A DNA stretch of 64,000 nt from JAADHX01 sp964569385 (GCA_964569385.1 CAZMUM010000017.1:29272-93271), one strand, 5' to 3'. Positions 8,892 to 18,426 are shown, numbered from the stretch's first letter. The notes: a model not told the origin generated them from the sequence alone. Program-made: numbers and translations.

Positions 8892-9061
8892 GTCGTCGAC
8901 GGTAGCNNNNNNNNNNNNNNNNNNNNNNNNNNNNNNNNNNNNNNNNNNNNNNNNNNNNNNNNNNNNNNNNNNNNNNNNNNNNNNNNNNNNNNNNNNNNNN
9001 NNNNNNAACGCTCGTTGAGCAGGTCGACATACCGCACAGGTTCCATGTCGTCGACGGTAGC
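8852..9061. other. Assembly gap (100 N at 8907-9006) with identical 55-nt flanks
   Basis: The 55 nt at 8852-8906 and 9007-9061 are identical and surround exactly 100 N. This looks like a scaffolder failing to merge two contigs that share a k-mer-length overlap. The true locus probably contains the 55 nt once, in which case the GrdB-like gene is complete. Confidence 0.85.
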
Positions 9062-9079
9062 CGCCGCAACCTGCGGTTG

Positions 9080-9219
9080 CTAACCGGGGTTTCGCTCTCA
9101 CTTCGTTCGAGCAATACCCCGAAAGACCACTCCTGGCAGCGCCGCGGCCTTCGGCCACTAACCGGGGTTTCACTCTCACTTCGTTCGAGCAATACCCCGA
9201 AAGACCACTCCTGGCAGCG
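9080..9219. repeat. Two direct copies of a 62-bp interspersed repeat
   Basis: Copies at 9080-9141 and 9158-9219 differ at one position, with a period of 78 bp. They begin ctaaccggggtttc and contain cttcgttcgagcaatacccc. A related inverted copy lies at about 59890-59950. The rest of the gene-free stretch 8892-9287 is the duplicated gap flank and GC-rich sequence with no gene. Confidence 0.85.
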
Positions 9220-9287
9220 GGAAACGCGCGCCCGCGGCCGTTTGCCGCTGACGGTGGAGGTCTTGGATTTTGGCGGGGGAGAGTGCG

Positions 9288-9962
9288 TCAGTCCGCGGCT
9301 GGGAGTCGGCCGGTCTCGTAGGCCCAAATGGCCAGTTGAACCCGATTGCGAGACCCGACCTTGCGCATTACGGCGTTGACGTGGGTCTTGATTGTGCTCA
9401 GCGAGACGTGAAGTGTCGCTGCTAGTTCGGCATTGGTCAGGCCCCGCCCGATGCCGAGAGTTATCTCTTCTTCGCGGTCGGTCAGTGGCTCGACCGGCTG
9501 AGCGGGTGGCGTTGTTTCGGAGCGTAGGGCGAACTGATCAAGGAGTCGAGCGGTGGTCGATGGTGAGATGAGCGCATCGCCAGCGGCGGCTGCTCGCACG
9601 GCTTGGACGACGAGTTCGGCCGAAACGTCTTTCACGAGGAACCCTCTGGCGCCCGAACGAAGCGCTTCGGTTACGTATTCGTCGAGGTCGAACGTGGTGA
9701 TGATTACGACAGGGAGCGGGTCTTCGACTCCCGGGCCCGCCAGTTGACGCGTCACTTCAAGCCCGTCCAGTTCGGGCATTCGGATGTCGATGAGGCACAC
9801 ATCAGGTCGAAGGTGAAGCGCCTTGGTTATCGCATCGCGGCCGTTGCCCGCCTCGGCGATCACGTCGATGTCGGGTTGGGCTTCAAGGATCATTTTGAGC
9901 CCAGCCCTGACTAGGTCTTGGTCGTCGGCTAGGAGAACTCGCAACTTTTTGGACTGAGTCAC
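9288..9962 (-). CDS. Response regulator, NarL/LuxR family
   Basis: Two-domain regulator of 224 residues. The receiver has the acidic pair in LLADDQDLV, the phospho-acceptor Asp in VCLIDIRMPELDGLE near residue 59, Thr in VVIITTFDLDEYV and Lys in GFLVKDV. The C-terminal LuxR helix-turn-helix contains LTDREEEITLGIGRGLTNAE and LHVSLSTIKTHVNAVMRKVG (split motifs). Its start overlaps the sensor kinase stop by 4 bp, so this is the cognate output protein. Targets cannot be read from the window. Confidence 0.95.
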   Translation of the reverse strand: MTQSKKLRVLLADDQDLVRAGLKMILEAQPDIDVIAEAGNGRDAITKALHLRPDVCLIDIRMPELDGLEVTRQLAGPGVEDPLPVVIITTFDLDEYVTEALRSGARGFLVKDVSAELVVQAVRAAAAGDALISPSTTARLLDQFALRSETTPPAQPVEPLTDREEEITLGIGRGLTNAELAATLHVSLSTIKTHVNAVMRKVGSRNRVQLAIWAYETGRLPAAD

Positions 9963-11110
9963 GACTTCGACACACTTTCGACTGGTATTGACGCCCGAAC
10001 CGTCCAGCCGCCGACATCGCTTGGACCTGCTGACAGATCGCCTTCGAGGATCCGTACCCGTTCTGTCATGCCGACGATTCCGAACCCGGTACGTGATGGT
10101 CCCGGTGTCGCGCCGTTGTCGGCGATCTCGACTTCAACGATATCGCTCGAACAGTTGATGTTCACCGAAACCGTTGTGGCTCTTCTGGCATGACGAACAA
10201 CGTTGGTGAGAGCCTCTTGGACAATCCGGTACACCGCGCTGTTCACCGCTGCTGGTAGCTGTTCGAGGTCGCCAACAATAGTTACGTTGGCAGTCAACTT
10301 GCCCGCCAACGATTGGGCGAGGGCTTTAATCGCGTCCGGGCCAGGAGTCGGTGTTAGCTCCCCGGCCCGACTTGGTTCGCGTAGCAAGGTAACCATCCGG
10401 CGCATTTCGGTGAGCGCTGTCGAAGCCGAGGAGTGAATTGCTTCGAGTGTCTGTTCGGCTGCGGCCGGATTCTGGTGAATCACCGACCGTGCCGCTTGAG
10501 CCTGAATAGCGATTGCTGAAACATGGTGAGCGACCACGTCATGCAGTTCGCGGGCGATTCGTTCCCGTTCTTCGTGCCGCGTTTCGGCCCGCTGATATCG
10601 GCCCAAACGGGAGCGGTAGCGCATGGCGAGCGCCAACGCGGCGACGAAGCACCACAGGAGGACAGTCCCGACTTCGGTGGTGGTCTTACCCTCAGGGACT
10701 GCGTATTCGCCGACGATGCCCACAACGGCGAGTACCCCGAGCCCGATTCCGACATTGCTTAGCGGGGCCCACCTGGCCAACGAATAGATGAGCGCCATTA
10801 GGGCTCCGAGATGGGCCAACGTAACTAGCACCTCGGGCTCCTGGGTGCTTGGCCAGAAGTCGAGGGCCGCTTGAACTCCGAATGCGATCAGAACCCCAGC
10901 GAGCGGGTTCGAGCGACGTATCAGCGTTGCAATGACGGCGATGGAACCGGCGACCAACGTCGCTACTGGCCAGAGAGTGTCGCCAGTGATTACTTCCTCA
11001 ACGTGCAAAAGCACGAGCACGACCACCAAAACAAGGTCCCTACGTCGCAGGCTCGGCGGCGGCGTGTTGATCCTCAGCTCATCGGCCAACCGTGTCATAA
11101 CATCGGGCAC
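9959..11110 (-). CDS. Two-component sensor histidine kinase (HisKA_3 type)
   Basis: Membrane kinase of about 383 residues. The N-terminal half has five or six hydrophobic segments (for example DLVLVVVLVLLHVEEV) and no recognisable periplasmic sensor domain, as in DesK/LiaS-like sensors. ERERIARELHDVVAHHVSAI near residue 185 is the HisKA_3 box with the phospho-acceptor His. The HATPase region shows VYRIVQEALTNVVRHA, VEIADNGATPG and GFGIVGMTERV. A GTG at 11110 or ATG at 11098 can serve as start. It is co-transcribed with the response regulator through a 4-bp overlap. Confidence 0.93.
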   Translation of the reverse strand: MPDVMTRLADELRINTPPPSLRRRDLVLVVVLVLLHVEEVITGDTLWPVATLVAGSIAVIATLIRRSNPLAGVLIAFGVQAALDFWPSTQEPEVLVTLAHLGALMALIYSLARWAPLSNVGIGLGVLAVVGIVGEYAVPEGKTTTEVGTVLLWCFVAALALAMRYRSRLGRYQRAETRHEERERIARELHDVVAHHVSAIAIQAQAARSVIHQNPAAAEQTLEAIHSSASTALTEMRRMVTLLREPSRAGELTPTPGPDAIKALAQSLAGKLTANVTIVGDLEQLPAAVNSAVYRIVQEALTNVVRHARRATTVSVNINCSSDIVEVEIADNGATPGPSRTGFGIVGMTERVRILEGDLSAGPSDVGGWTVRASIPVESVSKS

Positions 11111-11271
11111 GCTCCCATGGTAGGAGCTGACACCGAATAGGGCTTCGATCGAAAGGTCATTTGCCTCTCGACCCTTAGGCCAGGTGAGTAGCCCTTGCGG
11201 ACCCTAAAGATCGGGAAGGTTTGGCCTCAAAGTCGATGTGCGACGTAGCTTCGACTTCTCACACTGTCCCT

Positions 11272-12360
11272 ATGACTCAAGACCAAGATTCGTCGCGACC
11301 AAACCAACGCAGATTCCGTTTGATGAGCCGATCAACTCCCCGACTCAAACGCTGGAGAGCTGGTTTCGGTCGGTTCGTGTTCTTGATGATCACGGGCGCA
11401 ATCGTCAGCGTGTCATCTGAGCGAATGTTCTGGTACTGGTCGTCGAATCCACTGGATCACTTCGAAATGGCTCTGTACTACGGCGCCGCATCGGCTGCTG
11501 TGCTTTGGGTCATTCAGCGGTTCAAGGTCAACTCGCTGTCAAGTTTGCTGCTGGTGGCCCCCATCTTCGCCTACATGGTTGAGGGCATCATCACCCCGAT
11601 TCTGTACACCGGCGGGCCCTTCGTCCCGTTCTTCCCAGCATGGTTCAGCTTCTGGCACGGCTTTCTTAGTTTGGTTGGACTGTGGTACCTGCTGCATCTG
11701 TGGCTGATAAATGGGCAAACCCGAGTGATTACCTTGGCATCGATTGGTATAGGTTTGTTCTGGGGAATGTGGTCCATCACGATGTTGCTGCCGGACAACT
11801 TCAACGATCTAGAACTGATCGAGGATCAGGGCGGTCCACTCGAAATCTTGGCCCCTATGGCCTTCGCTCGTTATGCCGTTAGCTTCTCGTTGATCTTGGC
11901 TGCCATGCATTGGTTGTGGGGGCGGCTTGTGAATCCGGTCGACTTTGAACCAAGCGCGTGGGGAAAGCGACTGTACGTCGCGGCGGTGGCGGCGATGCTG
12001 GTCATGTGGAGCGTTGCTATCCCGTGGGCAGCACCGATGTTCGGCGTCTATGTCGCGATCCAGGTATGGGTGCTTCGTCGTCACGCTCAGGGTGCCACCG
12101 GCCCTGGTCTCTTCGAGCAGTTGAGCGGGCGGGTCCGAGGACGTCATCTCTTGGCTCTGGTGCCGTTACCTGTGGTGGCCGCGGCCACATACGCATTGTT
12201 ATGGGAGCTTGACCTTTCGTTGGACCTGATCGAAGCGTTCATGTTCACCGTCATCTTCGCCCAGGCTGTGGTCGGCCTAGTCGTGGTGGTTCGACACATT
12301 CGACGGACTCTGAAGCAGAATCCAAGGCAACCGGAACCTGAGGCCGTGGGGTGTGGCTAA
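11272..12360 (+). CDS. Multi-pass membrane protein of unknown function
   Basis: About 362 residues with roughly ten hydrophobic segments, including FGRFVFLMITGAIVSV, YYGAASAAVLWVI, FLSLVGLWYLLHLWLI and LLALVPLPVVAAATYALLW. No catalytic motif is visible and I do not recognise the family. A charged N-terminus (about 35 residues) precedes the first membrane segment. I chose ATG 11272 over a TTG at 11221 for lack of homology-like sequence upstream. It is divergent from the sensor kinase with about 160 bp between them, so it could be a regulated partner, which is inference only. Confidence 0.8.
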   Translation: MTQDQDSSRPNQRRFRLMSRSTPRLKRWRAGFGRFVFLMITGAIVSVSSERMFWYWSSNPLDHFEMALYYGAASAAVLWVIQRFKVNSLSSLLLVAPIFAYMVEGIITPILYTGGPFVPFFPAWFSFWHGFLSLVGLWYLLHLWLINGQTRVITLASIGIGLFWGMWSITMLLPDNFNDLELIEDQGGPLEILAPMAFARYAVSFSLILAAMHWLWGRLVNPVDFEPSAWGKRLYVAAVAAMLVMWSVAIPWAAPMFGVYVAIQVWVLRRHAQGATGPGLFEQLSGRVRGRHLLALVPLPVVAAATYALLWELDLSLDLIEAFMFTVIFAQAVVGLVVVVRHIRRTLKQNPRQPEPEAVGCG

Positions 12361-12435
12361 CTCACCCAACCTTTGCCAGGAGCTAAGGCAGCTGAAACTA
12401 CAGTTGGGTTCTGGCGTCGTCCAAGGAGTTGGGTC

Positions 12436-13170
12436 GTGAGAAGAGGAGTCCTGTTGGAAGACCTCACGTGGGTAGAAGCTGAACGGGTATTAGACACCGA
12501 CACCGTTGTCGTCCTGCCGATCGGCGCTGCGGCTAAGGAACATGGGCCGCATCTGCTGTTGAAGAACGACCTGCTGATCGCCAACTACATGCGCGACCGG
12601 GTCCTCGAAGTTTGTGATGTGGTGGTGGCTCCGACTCTCGGATACCACCACTACCCAGCCTTCAGTGAGTACCCCGGCAGCACGAGTTTGCGCCAAGACA
12701 CCGCACGCGATGTCGTGGTCGACATCTGTCGGAGCCTCGCCGCGTTCGGACCTCGCCGTTTCTACATACTCAACACTGGTGTCTCGACGGTTCGGGCTTT
12801 GGCTCCGGCGGTCGACCTTCTGGCCGCCGCCGGCATCGTGGCTCGATATACGGATCTGGCCAGTTTTGACGAAGTCGAGAAAGTCGTCGGATCTCAGGAA
12901 GGCGGTAGCCATGCCGACGAGATCGAGACGTCGATGATGCTGTACATGGCTCCAGAGTCGGTCGATATGACCAAGGCCGAACTCGACTATGACCCTCGCG
13001 ATCTACCTGGGCTAAGCCGTAATCCCGGCACGTCCAGGACGTACTCGCCCACTGGGATCTACGGCAACGCCACCCTGGCCACGGTCGACAAGGGCCGAAT
13101 CGTGGTCGAGACGTGGGTCAAAACCCTCATCGAAGAAATCGAGTCGCTCCGAGCAGTAAGTTTGCCCTGA
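12436..13170 (+). CDS. Creatininase family protein
   Basis: About 244 residues of the creatininase/creatinine amidohydrolase family (PF02633), metal-dependent amidohydrolases that include creatininase and MftE-type proteins. VVVLPIGAAAKEHGPHLLLKND near residues 23-44 (split) corresponds to the metal-binding PxGSxEQHGPHLPLxTD element, with Lys-Asn in place of the usual Thr/Asp pair. GSHADEIETSMML near 156 is the second conserved acidic/His element. Start: GTG 12436 follows AAGGAG at 12423-12428; TTG 12454 after AGGAG is an alternative. The substrate is unknown. Confidence 0.85.
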   Translation: MRRGVLLEDLTWVEAERVLDTDTVVVLPIGAAAKEHGPHLLLKNDLLIANYMRDRVLEVCDVVVAPTLGYHHYPAFSEYPGSTSLRQDTARDVVVDICRSLAAFGPRRFYILNTGVSTVRALAPAVDLLAAAGIVARYTDLASFDEVEKVVGSQEGGSHADEIETSMMLYMAPESVDMTKAELDYDPRDLPGLSRNPGTSRTYSPTGIYGNATLATVDKGRIVVETWVKTLIEEIESLRAVSLP

Positions 13171-13346
13171 TTCGTGACGGCGCGCGACTGAGCGGCGTGT
13201 GACCGGAACGAACTTTCAAGAAGACGCTGTTCACTGGCGGCCAAGGGATGCCCCGCAATGTGGGGATGTCGTCCTTGCAGGCACATACACGATTAATGTC
13301 GATCTCGACACGATCGACCTCTCCGTGGGCGCAACCTAGCCTTGTG

Positions 13347-14132
13347 ATGATGAGACTCGTATTGTGCGTCGTTTTGTTGGCTTCGAGCTGTACAGCTGGG
13401 TCCGATGGCCCGTTGGGCGCAGCGATCTACGTCAAACCTTTGTCGGCGACCGGCGTATTGTTCGAGACAGCGACCGGTCGCCAGTACTTGTGTGACACCG
13501 AGGCTCGATCGCTTTGCAGTGTTGGTCTCGTTCTGGACCTGTCTGGGGTTGAAACTAACGCCCTTCTAGACACGACTAGCGTCGTGGGGCGTCGCTCGGG
13601 CGATCTTGTAACGATCGTTGGTGCTGATTCGTCGGCTGGCTTTGTCGTTTCTGAGCTAGGGATAGCTGACGCCGGTGCTCCACGGTTGCGCGACCAGCCG
13701 GTGAGCGATCTTGGGTCGTTCTTCGATCAAGGACCGCCTGTCATTGACGCGGGCGATCTGATCGAAGCCCCTATTTGTGGCGGCAAACTCGTCGAGGTCG
13801 GCAACGGAACCGAGAATTGTCCTGTTAGAACGACAGTGCTGGGGTTCAGTCCACTGGCATGGAAACTGGTTGAACGGAACGGGACCACAATCAGGCTTGA
13901 TACCCAAGAAGGAGCTTGTGCGTCAGGGGGCGATCAGCCCGACCGCCGCCGCGAACTACTTGTAGTCGAAGGCGCCGAGGGCCTGAGCCTCGTTGTCTTG
14001 ATTACCCTGCCAACGGACGACCGACTCACTTGTGCGCCTAACGAAGTCATCGAAGTCGGCTTCGAGCTACCACCACACTTGGTGGATACGGCGATCCTCG
14101 AAAGCGAAACCGTTTCGCTGGAATACGGGTGA
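13347..14132 (+). CDS. Predicted lipoprotein of unknown function
   Basis: About 261 residues. From ATG 13347 the product starts MMRLVLCVVLLASSCTAGS, a short signal peptide with lipobox LASSC. The rest is soluble, beta-rich in appearance, with cysteines at CDTEARSLC, APICGG, NCPV, GACAS and LTCAP that could form disulfides outside the membrane. I see no known domain. A longer frame opens at 13248 but would bury the lipoprotein signal, so I reject it. Confidence 0.8.
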   Translation: MMRLVLCVVLLASSCTAGSDGPLGAAIYVKPLSATGVLFETATGRQYLCDTEARSLCSVGLVLDLSGVETNALLDTTSVVGRRSGDLVTIVGADSSAGFVVSELGIADAGAPRLRDQPVSDLGSFFDQGPPVIDAGDLIEAPICGGKLVEVGNGTENCPVRTTVLGFSPLAWKLVERNGTTIRLDTQEGACASGGDQPDRRRELLVVEGAEGLSLVVLITLPTDDRLTCAPNEVIEVGFELPPHLVDTAILESETVSLEYG

Positions 14133-14188
14133 ACAAACACGCGCCGTCGCAACGTTTCGGTGGACGGGACTACTTCAGTGGTGATGCC

Positions 14189-14395
14189 CTAGTCGGCGAT
14201 TGAAAGGGCGCGGCTTGGGCATTTCTCGATTGCTACCTTGGCGCGATCTTTCGGTAGTCGCCCATCGCCCACCAACTCGGCAATACCGGTGTCGTCGTCG
14301 ATGCGGAATACATCGGGTTCGAGTAACTCGCACTGGCCGACCCCGATGCACACCTCGTCGTCGATTGCGATTGTGACCAAATCGTTGTCGGTCAT
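14189..14395 (-). CDS. Ferredoxin, single 3Fe-4S type
   Basis: A 68-residue acidic ferredoxin. Cysteines occur as C-x5-C in VCIGVGQCELL and as C-P in EKCPSRAL, giving three ligands: the [3Fe-4S] pattern of actinobacterial ferredoxins that serve cytochrome P450s and Rieske oxygenases. A P450 lies about 13.7 kb away and BoxB, which needs an electron donor, about 3 kb away; either could be a partner, but nothing here proves it. It is divergent from the CoA transferase with about 140 bp between starts. Confidence 0.93.
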   Translation of the reverse strand: MTDNDLVTIAIDDEVCIGVGQCELLEPDVFRIDDDTGIAELVGDGRLPKDRAKVAIEKCPSRALSIAD

Positions 14396-14534
14396 CTGAA
14401 GCTCCGGTCTCGACTCGGTGCCGTGTAGACGGACTCACGCGAGCGCTTATAGGGTGAATCGTTCGGTAGCGAACGAGTATTGCATATCGTCAGCAATGCC
14501 CGAAGTGCGCCGATCTAAAGAAACGAGCGAGCGC

Positions 14535-15698
14535 ATGGCTGAGCGCCAACGAGCACTTGACGGGCTGAAGGTTCTTGATCTTGCGACCCTGTTGGCCGGC
14601 CCGTTCGCAGGCTCGATTCTGGGCGAACATGGCGCCGACGTCGTGAAGGTCGAACAACCTGGTGTTGGCGATCCATTGCGCAGGCTGGGCACCGCTAGCC
14701 CGACCGGCGACACGTATTGGTGGTTCACCGATACCCGCAACAAACAAATGATCGAAGTCGACCTCCGCACCGACGAAGGTGTCGCCGAGATCAAGGCTCT
14801 AGTTGCCGAAGCCGACGTCGTGATAGAGAACTTCAGGACCGGAACGATGGCCAAATGGGGCCTCGGCTACGACGAACTTGGCGCCATCAACCCTGGGCTG
14901 ATTCAGCTTTCTGTCACCGGCTACGGTCAGAGCGGACCTCTCGCTCAGACAGCTGGGGTAGCCAGAATCGCCGAAGCGTTCACTGGCATGACTCACCTCA
15001 CTGGCCAACCCGACGGGCCACCGGGCCTAGGCGGGTCGTCGGCGTTGGCCGACTATATCTGTGGCCTGTATGGCGCGCTGGGTGTCATGTTGGCCATCTC
15101 GGCGAGGCAGAAAACTGGCCGGGGGCAACAAATCGACATGGCCCTGTACGACGGCGTTGCTCGATTTCTCGACGAGTTGGTACCGGTGTTCATCCACACC
15201 GGCCAAGGACGCGAACGTATGGGTAGCGAGACGAACAGGTCGGTGCCGCACAACAATTACGAGGCGGCCGATGGGCGTTGGGTGACGATCGCGTGCACCA
15301 ACGACCCACTCTTCGCCCGCCTGGCTACTGTCATGGAACGGCCTGAGTTCCTTGTCGACGATCGCTACGCGAAGAGCCATGCTCGAATCGAGAGGCGCCA
15401 CGAGGTCAACGGCCTCGTCGCCGACTGGGTTGCCAAACACGATGCCGATGAGATAGTTGCGTTCTGTGCAATAGCCACGGTTCCGTGCGGAATCGTCAAC
15501 ACTGTGGCCGACTACGTGGTCCATCCCCAGGTCGAGGCTCGCGACTCAACGGTCACTCTCGACGTACCTGGCCTCGGGAAGTTGACCGTTCCAGGTGTTG
15601 TTCCTGCTCTAAGCGACACCCCAGGACGGGTCGACCGTCTTGGCGGAACTCAGAACGAAGCATCGGCGGCGGCGATTCTGGCTCGTTGGCAGAAGTAG
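14535..15698 (+). CDS. Class III CoA transferase (CaiB/BaiF family)
   Basis: About 387 residues, normal for formyl-CoA/carnitine-type CoA transferases. The N-terminal LKVLDLATLLAGPFAGSILGE and GADVVKVEQPGVGDPLR (split) are the family signature, and VVIENFRTGTMAKWGLGYDEL contains the usual NFRPG-like element. The catalytic Asp is probably the one in SALADYICGLYGALG. ATG 14535 is preferred; ATG 14496 and a frame from 14418 are open, but the extra residues look non-coding. It probably activates a carboxylic acid as CoA thioester; it lies near, but on the opposite strand to, the benzoyl-CoA genes. Confidence 0.92.
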   Translation: MAERQRALDGLKVLDLATLLAGPFAGSILGEHGADVVKVEQPGVGDPLRRLGTASPTGDTYWWFTDTRNKQMIEVDLRTDEGVAEIKALVAEADVVIENFRTGTMAKWGLGYDELGAINPGLIQLSVTGYGQSGPLAQTAGVARIAEAFTGMTHLTGQPDGPPGLGGSSALADYICGLYGALGVMLAISARQKTGRGQQIDMALYDGVARFLDELVPVFIHTGQGRERMGSETNRSVPHNNYEAADGRWVTIACTNDPLFARLATVMERPEFLVDDRYAKSHARIERRHEVNGLVADWVAKHDADEIVAFCAIATVPCGIVNTVADYVVHPQVEARDSTVTLDVPGLGKLTVPGVVPALSDTPGRVDRLGGTQNEASAAAILARWQK

Positions 15699-15783
15699 GG
15701 ATTCAACAATCACCAGCCTTGCCAGCGCAACCGTTCGGAGTAACAATTACGTCAAACTGGCGTCTGGAATTGGGGAGAATCCA

Positions 15784-17010
15784 ATGGCGAACTTGTCGAA
15801 TGTATGGACCAAGCTGACCGACCTCGAGATCGCCTCGGGTGAGGGTTCGTGGGTTACGACGACCCGCGGCGAGCGCTATCTCGACTTCGTTGCCGGGATC
15901 GCCGTCAACTCGACGGGGCATTCGCATCCCAAGGTTGTCGAAGCCGTCGCCAACCAGGCTGCCCGTGGCCTTCACCTTCAGGTCAACATATTCACCCACG
16001 ATCTGCTCCAGCCGCTCGCCGACAAGCTCGACGAGATCACACCACCCGGAATCGATACGTTCTTCTTCACCAACTCTGGTGCCGAAGTCACCGAGGCTGC
16101 GGTCAAGCTGGCCAAACAAGCCACCGGCCGATCAAACACCATCGTGTTCCAGGGCAGCTTCCATGGTCGCACCCACATGGCAATGGCTATGACGACGTCG
16201 AAGACGATCTACCGAGCCGGTTATGCCCCGCTTCCAAGCGGGATATTCGTGGCGCCGTTCCCCGATGTCCACGCCGACGACATCGACGCCGAGGTCGCCA
16301 AGGCCCTCGACGGGTTCGACACGTTGCTCAAGACGATGACTGCTCCGAGCGAGACCGCTTGTGTCATCGTCGAACCCGTACTCGGTGAGGGCGGATACCT
16401 ACCAGCGCCTCCTGGGTTCCTTGAAGGCATCGCGGCCAGATGCCAAGAGCACGGCATCTTGTTCATCGCCGACGAGGTTCAATCGGGCGCCGGGCGCACC
16501 GCGAAGATGTGGGCTATCGACCATTACGACGTAGAACCAGACATCATCTGCATGGCCAAGGGCATTGCGTCTGGATTCCCGTTCGCGGCGCTCGGTACCC
16601 GCAAAGAACTCGACGACAAGTGGACTCCTGGAAGCCACGGCGGAACCTACGGCGGCAACCCAATGGCTTGCGCCGCAGCGCTCGCCACCATCGAGATTCT
16701 CACCGCCGATGGCTTCCTCGATAACGTTCAGGCTCGCGGCGATCAGCTAGCGGCAGGTCTTCGCCAGCTTCAGGCCGATCGTGGTGGTATCGCCAACATT
16801 CGCCAGCTTGGCTTGATGGTTGCCGCCGATTTCGTCGATGCCGTTACTGCGTCGGCCGTTGTCAAAGATGTCTTCGACGAAAGCCGCGTCATCTTGATGA
16901 CCACCGGTCAGGCTGGCGTGGCTGTTCGGTTCATGCCGCCACTCACGGTTAGCGAAGACGAAATCGACATCGCGCTTCGAGCTCTCGACAAGGCCCTCGT
17001 GTCGATCTAG
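15784..17010 (+). CDS. Class III PLP-dependent aminotransferase (aspartate aminotransferase family)
   Basis: About 408 residues similar to acetylornithine/4-aminobutyrate aminotransferases. FTNSGAEVTEAAVKLAKQAT near residue 100, FHGRTHMAMAMT, IADEVQSGAGRTAKMWA near 228 and DIICMAKGIASGFPFAA near 255 hold the cofactor contacts, with the Schiff-base Lys in AKGIASG. ATG 15784 is chosen because GGGGAG lies just upstream and homology-like sequence starts there; the frame is open back to 15640. Its last 4 bp overlap the end of convergent boxB. Confidence 0.93.
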   Translation: MANLSNVWTKLTDLEIASGEGSWVTTTRGERYLDFVAGIAVNSTGHSHPKVVEAVANQAARGLHLQVNIFTHDLLQPLADKLDEITPPGIDTFFFTNSGAEVTEAAVKLAKQATGRSNTIVFQGSFHGRTHMAMAMTTSKTIYRAGYAPLPSGIFVAPFPDVHADDIDAEVAKALDGFDTLLKTMTAPSETACVIVEPVLGEGGYLPAPPGFLEGIAARCQEHGILFIADEVQSGAGRTAKMWAIDHYDVEPDIICMAKGIASGFPFAALGTRKELDDKWTPGSHGGTYGGNPMACAAALATIEILTADGFLDNVQARGDQLAAGLRQLQADRGGIANIRQLGLMVAADFVDAVTASAVVKDVFDESRVILMTTGQAGVAVRFMPPLTVSEDEIDIALRALDKALVSI

Positions 17011-18422
17011 ATCTTCACGTACTCAAACTCGAACGGCTTTTGGTGAATGCCAGAGGTAGGCGCAGCGATCCAGCCGGCGATCTTTCCTGGCTGGGTGACC
17101 GCGACCATCAATGACTGCACATGAGCCCGATCGGCGTCGGTGGGTAACCATCTGCCTACACCAGTGTTCCACTCGTTGTCGTCGACGATCTGGCCGTCTG
17201 GGGTGACGTTGTAGCCGCGAAAGGTTCCGACCTGACGGTGGAACCCAAGATAAGGGAGCCGGAACTCAAACTCGACGCCACCTTCGGCCACCAACCGATT
17301 CCAGCGGACCAGACCTTTCTGGCAGTCGAGCGCGTAGTCGTCGCGCAGGGTCTCATTCAACGCCGCTAGCTGGGTGACTTCGCGGTCGGTGATTCCGCTG
17401 CTGGTGGCTTCAGGAACGTTGCGGCCGATGTTGATAAGGCGATGATCGTCAGATCGTTTCGTTTCCTGGAAACGGCCTTTGATGCCGCCAGCGTAGAAGT
17501 TGGCCGCGTTGGTCGACGTTTCGGAACCGAACAGGTCGAGCGAAACTGAATAGTGGAAGTTGATGTACTTCTGGATGAGTTTGAGGCTGACGCCGCCGTG
17601 AGGCTGAACTTCGTCTGTGTCGTGCTCGCGCATTAGCTCGAGGGTGCGCTGGATGATCCGAGCAATGCCAGATGCGCCAACGAACATGTGGTGGGCCTCT
17701 TCTTTGAGCATGAACTCACAAGTGCGAGACAGCGGATCGAATGCCGATTCTCGCAGCGACGCGAGCTGGTATTTGCCGTCGCGATCGGTGAAGTAGGTGA
17801 ACATGAAAAACGACAACCAGTCGGGAGTCTCTTCATTGAACGCGCCGAGGATTCTTGGGTTGTCAGGGTCGCCGGAGTGCCGTTCGAGCATCTCGTCGGC
17901 TTCGTCTCGGCCATCGGGGCCAAAGTAGCGGTGAAGTAGGTAGACCATGGCCCAGAGGTGGCGGCCCTCTTCGACGTTCACTTGGAACAGGTTGCGCATG
18001 TCGTACAGCGATGGAGCGGTCAGGCACAACCGTCGTTGCTGCTCGACCGATGCCGGTTCGGTGTCGCCCTGAACAACGATGAGGCGCCGCAGATCGGCCC
18101 GGTACTCGCCGGGCACTTCTTGCCAGACGTCTTGGCCCATGTTCTCACCGAACGCGATCTTGCGGTCTGGTTCGGCGTCGGCCATGAAGATGCCCCACCG
18201 GTAATCTGGCATCGACACATGGTCGAAATGGGCCCATCCCTGCTGGCCGACCGCGACGGCTGTGCGGAGGTAGACTGGGCTCGTCTTGTATGCAACCGGG
18301 CCAAGTTCTTCCCACCATTTGATGTACTTGGGTTGCCACGATTCGAGGGCCCGCTGGAGTCGGCGATCGCCGGCCAGGTCGACGTTGTTCGGGATCTTGG
18401 CATTGATGTCTACTTTGCTCAC
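17007..18422 (-). CDS. boxB: Benzoyl-CoA 2,3-epoxidase oxygenase subunit BoxB
   Basis: Di-iron epoxidase component of the aerobic benzoyl-CoA (box) pathway, 471 residues as usual. NVEEGRHLWAMVYLL near 150 and KEEAHHMFVGASGI near 235 carry the Glu/His iron ligands, and YRWGIFMADAEPDRKIAFGE with ENMGQDVWQEVPGEYR (split) are typical of BoxB. It epoxidises benzoyl-CoA using electrons from a BoxA reductase, which is not in this window. GTG start at 18422, 4 nt after boxC. The product of boxC then hydrolyses and cleaves the ring, so the order fits a degradative operon. Confidence 0.95.
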   Translation of the reverse strand: MSKVDINAKIPNNVDLAGDRRLQRALESWQPKYIKWWEELGPVAYKTSPVYLRTAVAVGQQGWAHFDHVSMPDYRWGIFMADAEPDRKIAFGENMGQDVWQEVPGEYRADLRRLIVVQGDTEPASVEQQRRLCLTAPSLYDMRNLFQVNVEEGRHLWAMVYLLHRYFGPDGRDEADEMLERHSGDPDNPRILGAFNEETPDWLSFFMFTYFTDRDGKYQLASLRESAFDPLSRTCEFMLKEEAHHMFVGASGIARIIQRTLELMREHDTDEVQPHGGVSLKLIQKYINFHYSVSLDLFGSETSTNAANFYAGGIKGRFQETKRSDDHRLINIGRNVPEATSSGITDREVTQLAALNETLRDDYALDCQKGLVRWNRLVAEGGVEFEFRLPYLGFHRQVGTFRGYNVTPDGQIVDDNEWNTGVGRWLPTDADRAHVQSLMVAVTQPGKIAGWIAAPTSGIHQKPFEFEYVKI

Positions 18423-18426
18423 GATT

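Noticed and set aside
8317..9327. Long minus-strand frames spanning the N run
   Set aside because: They exist only because N codons are read as X; the real frame there is the GrdB-like gene from 8891.
9077..9379. Plus-strand frame with repeated LTGVSLSLRSSNTPKDHSW
   Set aside because: It is a translation of the two 62-bp repeat units and shows no gene-like features.
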